Below are positions 25,244 to 32,436 of a stretch of 64,000 nt of DNA, piece after piece (the first letter of the stretch is position 1; each line of letters begins with the position of its first letter). A program made the translations under genes and the position numbers. The notes under the pieces were generated by a model. The model was not told where the DNA came from. It did no database searches and saw only the letters and a program-made list of their open reading frames with translations. This DNA comes from JAVWMQ01 sp036646055 (GTDB taxonomy: Bacteria; Bacillota; Clostridia; Peptostreptococcales; Anaerovoracaceae): positions 29,878 through 93,877 of the forward strand of contig JAVXMY010000006.1 of NCBI GenBank assembly GCA_036646055.1. The letters are read 5' to 3'.

Positions 25244-25268
25244 AACCACCTCAAGCAGGTGGTTTTTT
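25244..25268 (+). terminator. Terminator, module copy 2
   Basis: AACCACCT/AGGTGGTT with a TTTTTT tail, near-identical to 24661-24686. The following TAGTAGGAGAAGA also resembles the segment after copy 1. Confidence 0.8.
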
Positions 25269-25281
25269 AGTAGGAGAAGAC

Positions 25282-25632
25282 ATGAGTGAAAAAAGAATAG
25301 GCAATCAGTATCCCACTCAAAGTTATATACTCCCATACCAAAAAACAAATGTTGAAGAGGCTGTAGAACTTTACGAAAAATCAAAAAGAAAAGCGCAGCA
25401 GTGGCAAAAGATATTACTATCTCATATATTAGCCCTAAATGAAGATGGGTTGTGGGTTCATACTAAATTCGGATATTCTCTACCGAGAAGAAATGGTAAA
25501 AATGAAGTAGCGGTGGCGAGAGAGTTTTATGGACTAATAAAAGGCGAAAATATCTTGCATACAGCCCACAGAACAACCAAGGCAAAACATTTTCATAGGA
25601 TCCACAAACAAAACCCAATTCTTGACGGATAA
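25282..25632 (+). pseudogene. Terminase large subunit, N-terminal fragment
   Basis: The first 97 or so residues match the start of a phage large terminase: SYILPYQKTNVEEAVELYEK, then a Walker-A-like YSLPRRNGKNEV and GENILHTAHRTT. After HRTT the sequence turns abruptly into an out-of-frame reading of a VirE primase gene and stops. The ATPase motor is thus truncated and the nuclease domain is absent, so the element cannot package DNA by itself. AGGAGAAGA precedes the ATG. Confidence 0.8.
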
Positions 25633-26122
25633 GACGGGTAATCGTAGATTCTACCCAGTAAAAGTCAATTGCAGCGGATATGATTTATTTAATCACGAGG
25701 CGGAAATCAAAGAGGATATCAAGCAATGCTGGGCAGAGGCACTTGCTAAAAAAGGTACGGATTTTATGCAGCCATTTGCGAAATACGAATTGATAAAGGA
25801 AATAAGAGAAGCGCAGACGGATGCTATGGAAGATGATTTTAGAGTAGGGTTGATAGACGAATATCTAAGGGGTGTTGATGAAGTATGTATTCCCGAAATA
25901 TGGACACGTGCATTAAAGAATGAATTTAGAAAACCTACTAAAAAAGACTCTAACGAGACAAGTCTTATATTGAGTGGATTTGAAAGTTGGGAAAGACAAC
26001 CTAAGGTGAAACGAATTAAGCAATATGGCCCTCAAGCTTGGTGGAAACGAATTAAATATACAACGGATGTCCCTGAAGGATTTGAAGAAGAATTTAATGA
26101 TTTTGAGAGTTTTGACGAATAG
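25577..26122 (+). pseudogene. VirE-family primase/helicase, C-terminal fragment
   Basis: In the frame of 25577, PRQNIFIGSTNKTQFLTDKT begins a stretch continuing GNRRFYPVKVNCSGYDLFNHE, typical of the C-terminal ATPase part of virulence-associated E (VirE) proteins that act as phage replicative primase-helicases. The N-terminal part (several hundred residues) is missing because the gene is joined at about 25574-25583 to the terminase fragment. Translation could start at TTG 25622, giving 166 residues, but the P-loop is absent. Confidence 0.8.
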
Positions 26123-26444
26123 CCATATTAGATATTTACAAGTAATTGCAACGTTTTAATCAATTATGAAAAAGATGTTTACACTTGTTTACAAGATGTT
26201 TACATCTAAAAAGTGTTGAAAATTCAATATATGCAAGACTTTCTTTATAAAATGTAAATATGTAAACAATATTTAAAAGTTTAAAAAGTAGAGCAAAAGT
26301 TATACATTTAGACGCAAAAAGCATTATATAGGGAAAGATGTTTACAAACATAGGTAAAAAAGTTCAATTATTGTTGAAAATATAACATTGCTTCGCTGTA
26401 AACATATATGTAAATAAAGTAACCAATACACCAAAAGGAGCAAT
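26123..26444. other. AT-rich gap with dispersed TGTTTACA repeats
   Basis: No gene in 322 bp. TGTTTACA or its complement occurs six times: within 26174-26183, 26186-26193, 26195-26204, 26261-26268, 26337-26346 and 26397-26404. Three copies share GATGTTTACA. Spacing is irregular. They could be iterons of a former replication origin or repressor sites. Confidence 0.5.
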
Positions 26445-26642
26445 ATGAGAGTAAAAAGAGCTAAGGATCTAATCGAATCGAGAGGTCTAGTGAAGCATAC
26501 ATTAGGGAGCGAAACGAATTACTATCATTTGACTGCGATTATATTAAGGACGTCGAATGAAGAATGGTATTGGCAAGCTGAATTAATGGTACCAGGAAGA
26601 CATGAGGTAAGGATTGTCGGACTGGACGAAGTGGAGGAATAA
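26445..26642 (+). CDS. Small phage protein of unknown function
   Basis: A 65-residue basic-then-acidic protein, with AAAGGAG upstream of its ATG. It begins MRVKRAKDLIESRGLVKHTL and contains a WYWQAELMVPGRHEVRIVGL strand pair. It is followed after 2 bp by the next phage gene. Family not recognised. Confidence 0.6.
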   Translation: MRVKRAKDLIESRGLVKHTLGSETNYYHLTAIILRTSNEEWYWQAELMVPGRHEVRIVGLDEVEE

Positions 26643-26644
26643 GA

Positions 26645-27225
26645 ATGAATTATATTGAACAATTTTTAAAAGAAAACAACCTAAAAATAGGGCAGAAATT
26701 TAAACCAAAAAAAAGTAATGTTGAAGTTTGGTTTGATGATGAATATGAAATGCAGGGGGCAAGTCCGAACTGCGCAATACAATTTTTGACCGAGATTATG
26801 ACGGGCAAGTTTGAGTTTGCAGAAGAACTACCGAAAAGATGGAGAGCAGGAATAAGAGGAGGTTATTGGTTTACGTCAGATGAGGGTTATGTCCTTGATT
26901 CGACCGAACAAGAGGATAGAATAGATGAATTTAGATGGGCCACAGGAAATTACTTTGAAACAGAAGAACAAGCCGAAGAATACAGGAAGAAACTGCTCAT
27001 TAAACAAAAATATGCAGATATGAGCGATGTTACGGAAGAACAGAGAATGGATAAAGAATTCAGAAAATACTGTGCATACTATGGTTTGACAGAAAAAAAG
27101 TTGATGTTACCTGGTATACAAGTGCAGTTTTTGGAATTCCTTGTTTTTCAACAGAAGAAAAGTGTTGGAAGGCAATAAACGAGATAGGTGAAGAAGATTT
27201 TAAGAAATATGTGCTGGAGATATAG
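26645..27225 (+). pseudogene. Phage protein gene with C-terminal frameshift
   Basis: The first frame gives 177 residues (MNYIEQFLKENNLKIGQKFK...). At the A7 run near 27094-27100 the expected sequence changes frame: VDVTWYTSAVFGIPCFSTEE, then KCWKAINEIGEEDFKKYVLE, ending at a TAG at 27223-27225. That C-terminal part is protein-like, and the in-frame alternative (LMLPGIQVQFLEFLVFQQKK) is not. So the gene has a one-base indel. Members are common in clostridial phage replication regions; function unknown. Confidence 0.65.
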
Positions 27226-27303
27226 AAATGCAAACATTAAAAAGAAAAGGGAGAGCAAATTCTAGTTGATTATTGTTGAAAATACGTACATATATAAGGA
27301 GAA

Positions 27304-27471
27304 ATGATGAAAAAAGAAATAATTAAGCATAATTGCCACCATTTCAATAGGTGCAGACATTGTGGAAAAGAATTGAAAACAGGGGATAAAATAATAATTA
27401 TTAGACACGATTTAGGCATCAAAGCATATTGTGAAATCTGCGGAAGTAGGATTGATGATGAGAGAAAATAA
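27304..27471 (+). CDS. Small zinc-ribbon phage protein
   Basis: A 55-residue reading frame with two tandem ATG codons after AAGGAG. Cysteines in NRCRHCGKEL and YCEICGSRI form a four-Cys zinc ribbon. It overlaps the next gene by 17 bp. Function unknown. Confidence 0.6.
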   Translation: MMKKEIIKHNCHHFNRCRHCGKELKTGDKIIIIRHDLGIKAYCEICGSRIDDERK

Positions 27472-27715
27472 AGGTAAATATATAAATACAGACAAATTAA
27501 AAATATCTATGGGAAAGGCTAAATGTATCGGTCAGTGTCCCGATTATGTTGAAGGGTGGTTCGCAGCAATCAATCATATAATTAAAATCAAAGACTTTGA
27601 CGGCAAGACAGGTACTATTAAGGTGTATGGTAAACTTAAAACTGATGACATTGTAATTTTGACTCGCAATAATGGCGGGACAGAATATTACATTACAGAT
27701 AAGATAGGAAGGTGA
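27455..27715 (+). pseudogene. Chimeric ORF: early phage protein N-terminus joined to DUF2577-like baseplate C-terminus
   Basis: An 86-residue frame. Residues 1 to about 42 (NTDKLKISMGKAKCIGQCPD, YVEGWFAAIN) look like a small early-region protein. From about 45 on, KIKDFDGKTGTIKVYGKLKT and VILTRNNGGTEYYITDK match the end of DUF2577-type baseplate proteins, which normally precede DUF2634 genes as here. The join lies at about 27580-27600, suggesting an in-frame deletion that removed the morphogenesis genes between. Confidence 0.5.
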
Positions 27716-27719
27716 TTAT

Positions 27720-28457
27720 ATGTTACCTGATTTTTTCAATTTAAACGATTTTGCGGATGGAACCATCGAAGAAAATATCGGTCCATCTAAAACTTATGTA
27801 ATTGAAGATAATAAAATAATTGGAATTATAGACGGACTGGACGCTTTAAAAAAGTCTGTCTTTTTTATGCTCAGCACCGAAAGAGATGAGGGTAAAGGAA
27901 ACCTTATCACAAGAAATGCTTGCGTGAATTACTTAAAAGGATATCCAATAGATGTATTTTGCGATCCAGCATCAGCTGCTCTTAAAGAAGAAATTAAATG
28001 GGTAAACAGTAGGGGTATTAAGACCAAAAGACAAAGAGATGGCCAAGACTACCATGGATTTATCAGACAAACAAATTGCCCTGCAGGTATTATAGAAACA
28101 GCCTTTGTAGACAACAAAAATGATGCTAAATTTATCGACACAGCGACAGATTTAAAATTAATTAGTTTTGCAGTAGCGAGAGCTGTACTCAAAACTTACG
28201 GAATTAAAAACAATGGCTACAAAAATGATAAGGATAATGTATATTATATTGCTTTAAAAGATATAAAAATATATGAAAAGCCAGATACTAACTCTAAAAA
28301 TGTAGCAACTTTTAAAAAGGGAGTAATTGTAAAAGTAGACCCAGAAGACAGCAAAACGGTAGATAAGGGCGAGTGGAAACAATACTGGAGAAAAATCGGT
28401 GAAGGCAGATGGATCTGCGTAAAAGGCAAAGCTAGATATGCGGGCCATTTAGGATAA
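27720..28457 (+). pseudogene. Chimeric ORF: DUF2634 baseplate N-terminus joined to amidase C-terminus and SH3-like end
   Basis: A 245-residue open frame. Residues 1-55 (FNLNDFADGTIEENIG, GIIDGLDALKKSVFFMLSTE) match the start of DUF2634 (XkdS-like) baseplate proteins. A middle piece (about 75-100, YPIDVFCDPASAALKEEIKW) resembles the nuclease motif of a large terminase. From about 115, GFIRQTNCPAGIIETAFVDN matches the end of an Amidase_3 endolysin, followed by an SH3-like tail. The zinc-binding N-terminal half of the amidase is gone, so lytic activity is unlikely. The frame stays open despite two apparent joins. Confidence 0.6.
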
Positions 28458-28467
28458 GGAGAAAAAA

Positions 28468-28932
28468 ATGAATAACGTAATTAATGGATATAACATAGCT
28501 GTAGGAGGAGCAGTTACTCTTTTAACAGCATTACTGGGTGACTACTGGTTTTTATTCGTAGCCTTTCTATTGTTTAATTCGTTTGATTATATAACTGGTT
28601 GGTACAAAGCAAGAAAACTTAAAAAAGAATCTAGTGTAATAGGGCTGAAAGGAGTAATTAAAAAACTTATGTACTGGCTAATTATAGCCACTGCGTTTTT
28701 AACGGCCAATGTATTTATTATTTTAGGTACTAAAATAGGAATCGATGTAGGATTTACAACTCTTATCGGATAGTTCGTGCTTGCAAGTTTAACCGTAAAT
28801 GAAATTAGATCTATTTTAGAAAATTTAGTAGAAGCGGATATACAGGTGCCAGGATTTTTGATAAAAGGATTGGCTGTAGCAGATAAATTAATTGATGTGG
28901 CTGCAGGAGATAAAGATGAAACAAAAGAATAA
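28468..28932 (+). pseudogene. Phage holin with in-frame amber stop
   Basis: The protein starts MNNVINGYNIAVGGAVTLLT and has DYITGWYKARKL, typical of toxin-secretion/phage-lysis (TcdE-type) holins. A TAG at 28771-28773 interrupts it after TTLIG. The same frame continues FVLASLTVNEIRSILENLVE to VAAGDKDETKE and a TAA at 28930-28932. A single TGG-to-TAG change would explain it. Restored length is about 154 residues, usual for the family. The truncated 101-residue form lacks the last helix and the charged tail. Confidence 0.75.
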
Positions 28933-28946
28933 TATATAGAGAGATT

Positions 28947-28988
28947 AGAGGGTAATGCACTCATGGGCGAGCAATACCCTCTTTTTTT
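28947..28988 (+). terminator. Terminator after lysis genes
   Basis: AGAGGGTA (28947-28954) pairs with TACCCTCT (28975-28982), followed by T7. Confidence 0.8.
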
Positions 28989-29023
28989 ATTGCAAAAAAT
29001 AAAAAAGAATTTTTTAAAAGGGG

Positions 29024-29052
29024 TTGACTTTTGGATATCCATAAGTTATAAT
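29024..29052 (+). promoter_or_regulatory. Near-consensus promoter with central palindrome
   Basis: TTGACT (29024-29029), a 17-bp spacer and TATAAT (29047-29052). The spacer holds the palindrome TGGATATCCA (29032-29041), a possible operator. It drives the small genes at the right end of the element. Confidence 0.75.
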
Positions 29053-29113
29053 ATAGTTACAGTTAAGGAAGAACTTAACAAGTAGGACAGGCAAGAGTCA
29101 GAAAGGAGATACA

Positions 29114-29233
29114 ATGGAAAACGGAATGACAAACGAACAATTCAACACAGTATTAAAAATGATAGTAGAAATCATTAAAACTAGCGAAGACAAAGAAGAT
29201 GCAGTTAAAAAAATAGAAGCTCTGATGAAATAA
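29114..29233 (+). CDS. 39-residue prophage protein
   Basis: The ATG at 29114 has AAAGGAG upstream and a strong promoter 60 bp before. The product (MENGMTNEQFNTVLKMIVEI...) is one amphipathic, charged helix. No family with known function is recognised. Position outside the lytic operon, next to attR, suggests a lysogenically expressed (moron-like) gene. Confidence 0.6.
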   Translation: MENGMTNEQFNTVLKMIVEIIKTSEDKEDAVKKIEALMK

Positions 29234-29341
29234 TCAGAACTCCTAAAAAAACATTTTATCGGGTGGTACTTGCCACCACTCGATATCTAATATGAATATA
29301 TCATACTAGATTAATTAAGGCAAGAAAAAAGAGGTGTCCTT

Positions 29342-29518
29342 ATGGAAAATAAAAAGATGGGAAGACCAACAGAGGCCCCAAGAACAAATAACTACAGAAT
29401 TAGAATGACAGATCAGGAACTGGAGATGCTAGAGGCTTGTTGTACCGTACTGGGAAAAACAAAAGCTGATATTATTCGAACAGGAATTGAAAGAATTTAT
29501 AGTGAGTTGAAAAAATAG
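29342..29518 (+). CDS. Ribbon-helix-helix (CopG-like) DNA-binding protein
   Basis: A 58-residue protein. The start MGRPTEAPRTNNYRIRMTDQ followed by ELEMLEACC and KADIIRTGIERIYSEL has the strand-helix-helix pattern of Arc/CopG regulators (phage MGRPT-type). GAGGTG precedes the ATG. Downstream of the palindrome-bearing promoter at 29024, it may be autoregulated or control the neighbouring small gene. Intact. Confidence 0.72.
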   Translation: MENKKMGRPTEAPRTNNYRIRMTDQELEMLEACCTVLGKTKADIIRTGIERIYSELKK

Positions 29519-29541
29519 AATACATAAGTTGAATTGTAAAG

Positions 29542-29572
29542 AAAAGTATCTGCTTTGGCAGATACTTTTTGT
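29542..29572 (+). terminator. Terminator after ribbon-helix-helix gene
   Basis: AAAAGTATCTGC/GCAGATACTTTT with a TTTG loop. Confidence 0.8.
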
Positions 29573-29617
29573 TATTGTGAATAAAAGATATCAAAATCAA
29601 TTGAAAGTAATTATAGT

Positions 29618-29668
29618 TTCCTACACTTCCATACACTTCCGTACGGTTCTGTATGTTTCCGTATGTTA
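29618..29668. repeat. Degenerate 10-bp tandem repeats near attR
   Basis: Successive units cctacactt, ccatacactt, ccgtacggtt, ctgtatgttt and ccgtatgtta line up with a 10-bp period. The rest of 29519-29842 holds only this array, the terminator and the arm-type sites; no gene. Confidence 0.5.
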
Positions 29669-29775
29669 TCATCTTTTATTGTTATAATCGTATTAATATC
29701 TAATTGGTATGTTAGAATACAGGATAGGAATTTCACCAAAAGTAATTTTCCACTTTTTTATTGAAATCAAAAAAG

Positions 29776-29796
29776 TGGGTCACACTTTGGGTAACA
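29776..29796. repeat. Integrase arm-type sites at right end
   Basis: TGGGTCACA (29776-29784) and TGGGTAACA (29788-29796), spaced 12 bp like the three copies beside attL. Confidence 0.55.
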
Positions 29797-29842
29797 GTAA
29801 ATAGGGTAAAATAGGGTGAAATGAGGGTATAAAATTACAGTT

Positions 29843-29951
29843 AATGTAAAATTCAAGGCATTAAAAAAGCACTGAAACCGTTGAAATTTCAGTGCTTTAC
29901 AATTGGTGCGCCATTAGGGATTCGAACCCCAGACCTTCGCATTCGTAGTGC
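29843..29951. repeat. attR, 109-bp direct repeat within intact tRNA-Arg
   Basis: Identical to 15888-15996. Here the repeat continues into the complete tRNA, so this copy lies at the tRNA-proximal end of the element. Core-to-core distance is 13,955 bp. Confidence 0.93.
29862..29898 (-). terminator. Terminator of tRNA-Arg(ACG)
   Basis: AAAGCACTGAAA (29866-29877) pairs with TTTCAGTGCTTT (29887-29898); read on minus the hairpin is followed by a T-run. It is supplied by the att repeat and also present in attL. Confidence 0.75.
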
Positions 29952-29980
29952 GCTACTCTATCCAGCTGAGCTAATAGCGC
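29904..29980 (-). tRNA. tRNA-Arg(ACG)
   Basis: Read on minus: acceptor GCGCTAT paired with ATGGCGC, D-arm GCTC...GAGT, anticodon loop CTACGAA (anticodon ACG), T-loop TTCGAAT and an encoded CCA. It is the attachment target of the prophage and remains intact after integration. Confidence 0.93.
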
Positions 29981-30108
29981 CAATAAGTTGCAATTAAACA
30001 ATGCAACGTAAATTATTATACACTATAGATTAATACTTTGTCAAAGAAAATTATATTGACTTTTTTTAAGAATAATATTATGTTATTAAATATAAAAGGA
30101 GGGGTTAA

Positions 30109-31239
30109 ATGAATATTAAGAAGAAACTATTAGCTATTTTCTTGTCATTGACTATTATTGTAGCCACATTTCCTAATGTGGCAATTGCAGGGGATGAAAC
30201 AAGGATAAAAGGTTTAAGAGAATCTTTTAATGCAAAATCAACAACAAGAATTGTAGATGAAATCAAGGTTTATCCGGCAGATAATAGAGAGGTTATGTTA
30301 CAACTATTAAATGGAGAAACAAATGTATTTGAAACTGTTAAAACATTTCATATTGGGGACAATGGAATAGCAAGAGTGGAATATCCAGATCAAAGAAAAA
30401 GTAAAACCTATACTACATGGAGAATCTATATTCCAGAAAATAATGGAGCTAGTGAATATACAAGTGAAGACATTACAATAACAACAAAAAACATTGCAGA
30501 TCAAAAACTTAATTCGAAAGCAGCATGTATTTATTCTGTAGATAGAGATGTGGTAATATACGATGAAAACATGAACTCAAAACGCAAACAGGCTAGTACC
30601 ACTAAGCTAATGACAGCATTATTAACTTTTGAAGGAACAAATTTAAATAGTAAATCAAAAGTATCTAACTATGCAGCGAGAACACCTTGGGGTATTGTTC
30701 ATGTGCGCCCAGGGGATATGTATTATACAAGACATTTATTAAATGCACTGTTAGTTGCCTCATCTAATGAATCAGCTAATGTTTTAGCAGAAAAAAATGC
30801 TGGTACGGTTTCAGCTTTTGTTGGGAAAATGAACCGTAAATGTGATATACTATCCTTAAATAATACCCAGTATAAAAACACCCACGGACTTGATGCAAAA
30901 GGCCATTATACAACTGCATATGACTTGGCTAGATTAACAAAGGAATTAATTAAGTATCCTGAATTTCTTGGAATAATTAAGAAAAAGAAATATACATTGA
31001 AAAGTGTTAAGTATAAGAAGAAAGTTACATTAGAAGCAACAAATGAACTTATTGGATATAGTGAATTCTTCCTTGGTGGTAAAACTGGATATGATTGTGG
31101 CGCAGGGTATTGTTTCTCGGGTATCTATAAGTATAAAGGTGAAACATTTATCGCAACAACATTAGGTGCAACATCTAATGATGAAAGATTTAATGATTCC
31201 AAAAGACTTTATAGATACATAAAGGCCTACGGAGCGTAA
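30109..31239 (+). CDS. D-alanyl-D-alanine carboxypeptidase (S11 family)
   Basis: A 376-residue exported protein with an N-terminal signal peptide (KKKLLAIFLSLTIIVATFPN). After an extra N-terminal region (about 30-130), the S11 domain has the S163-T-T-K166 tetrad, S218-S-N220 and K325-T-G327. These enzymes trim the terminal D-Ala from peptidoglycan stem peptides. There is no clear C-terminal amphipathic membrane anchor, as the protein stops soon after the fold (KAYGA), so it may be secreted or bound by other means. GGAGGGG precedes the ATG. Confidence 0.88.
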   Translation: MNIKKKLLAIFLSLTIIVATFPNVAIAGDETRIKGLRESFNAKSTTRIVDEIKVYPADNREVMLQLLNGETNVFETVKTFHIGDNGIARVEYPDQRKSKTYTTWRIYIPENNGASEYTSEDITITTKNIADQKLNSKAACIYSVDRDVVIYDENMNSKRKQASTTKLMTALLTFEGTNLNSKSKVSNYAARTPWGIVHVRPGDMYYTRHLLNALLVASSNESANVLAEKNAGTVSAFVGKMNRKCDILSLNNTQYKNTHGLDAKGHYTTAYDLARLTKELIKYPEFLGIIKKKKYTLKSVKYKKKVTLEATNELIGYSEFFLGGKTGYDCGAGYCFSGIYKYKGETFIATTLGATSNDERFNDSKRLYRYIKAYGA

Positions 31240-31251
31240 AAGGAGAATCAT

Positions 31252-31851
31252 ATGGAGAAAATTAAAGTAATTGGGATTTGCGGAAGTCCAAGAAAAGGTA
31301 AGCATACTGAAACCTTAATGGAACACATTTTTGAAGGTTGCAAAGCTGAAGGCGCAGAAGTTGAAATGATAACAATACATGACAAAGACCTTAAGCCATG
31401 TACAGGATGTCTATCATGTCAAAAAGGTGGAACATGTCCAGTTAAGGACGATATAACAAAAATCTTCGAAAAAATCAAAGAAGCTGATGGAATAGTTATG
31501 GGATCTCCAGTTTTCTTCTGTGATGTAACGGCACAAATGAAAATGATATTAGATAGAAGTTTTGCGTACTGGCCAATTAACGGAAACAAAGTTGGCGCAA
31601 TTGCAACTGTAGCTGGTAGCGTTGGATGTTCTGGAGTAATAGATACTTTCAATAGATTCTTTACAATGCATGGAATTTCTTCAGCTGGGTTTGTCGGTTT
31701 ATATGGAAAAACCGGCGATAAAATAAAGGCTCAAGACACAGCATATAAGATTGGACAAAAAATAGTTAAACAGGCAAGAATTCAAAAGGGTACAACAAAT
31801 GGTGCATATGATGCTGCTACTCATGTAGTTTATGGAACACATACATTTTAA
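31252..31851 (+). CDS. Flavodoxin-fold NAD(P)H-dependent FMN reductase family protein
   Basis: A 199-residue protein. FMN-binding GICGSPRKGKHTETLM near the N-terminus and GSPVFFCDVTAQMKMILDR later mark the iron-sulfur-flavoprotein/NADPH-dependent FMN reductase family. CTGCLSCQKGGTCPVKDD supplies clustered cysteines, as in iron-sulfur flavoproteins (Isf) of anaerobes. AAAGGAG precedes the ATG, 12 bp after the carboxypeptidase gene. Redox partner unknown. Confidence 0.85.
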   Translation: MEKIKVIGICGSPRKGKHTETLMEHIFEGCKAEGAEVEMITIHDKDLKPCTGCLSCQKGGTCPVKDDITKIFEKIKEADGIVMGSPVFFCDVTAQMKMILDRSFAYWPINGNKVGAIATVAGSVGCSGVIDTFNRFFTMHGISSAGFVGLYGKTGDKIKAQDTAYKIGQKIVKQARIQKGTTNGAYDAATHVVYGTHTF

Positions 31852-31944
31852 AAAAACTGGTAAAACCCCAACAAGGTATTGCACAATATGTAAGGGCAGT
31901 GTATAATTAATTAAGAAATAAACACGAACTAGGAGGAGAGCATT

Positions 31945-32367
31945 ATGGTTAAACTATTAGTAGGAAGAAAAGGCAGTGGCAAAACTAAACAAATGATCGA
32001 TTTGGCAAATGATAAAGTTGCAAATGGAAATGGTAGTACTATTTTTATTAACAAGAATCACAGATTAACATTTGATTTAAAGCATGACATTCGTGTGATA
32101 TGTATGGAGGACTATCCACATATAACTAATATTGATGAGTATATCGGATTTATATATGGAATCATCAGTTCAAATCACGACATCGAATCAATATTTATTG
32201 ATGGAATTTTAAAACATGCAGATGTTTCATTAGGTAATTTACCAGAATTCGTTGAAAGAATTAAGAAAATGTCTGAAATTTTCGAAATAGAATTTATTGT
32301 AAGTCTAAGTGCTGAGAAGGAAGAAATGATTGGCGTAGATTTTTCAAACTGTGAAATTCTAAACTAA
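31945..32367 (+). CDS. Small P-loop ATPase-like protein
   Basis: A 140-residue protein with Walker A GRKGSGKTK near the N-terminus and a Walker-B-like IESIFIDGIL. Its size and pattern match small clostridial proteins often labelled twitching-motility/PilT-like, although it lacks the rest of PilT. AGGAGGAG precedes the ATG. Monocistronic with its own terminator. Function unknown. Confidence 0.75.
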   Translation: MVKLLVGRKGSGKTKQMIDLANDKVANGNGSTIFINKNHRLTFDLKHDIRVICMEDYPHITNIDEYIGFIYGIISSNHDIESIFIDGILKHADVSLGNLPEFVERIKKMSEIFEIEFIVSLSAEKEEMIGVDFSNCEILN

Positions 32368-32375
32368 AAGAAATC

Positions 32376-32411
32376 AAAGAGATGGTACTGATGTACTATC
32401 TCTTTATTTTT
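32376..32411 (+). terminator. Terminator after P-loop gene
   Basis: AAAGAGATGGTAC (32376-32388) pairs with GTACTATCTCTTT (32393-32405), followed by a T-rich run. Confidence 0.8.
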
Positions 32412-32436
32412 ATGACTAAAAATCGGAAGGATAATT

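Noticed and set aside
29600..29670. CRISPR array
   Set aside because: The 10-bp units are tandem and degenerate, without spacers or cas genes; no CRISPR seen anywhere in the window.
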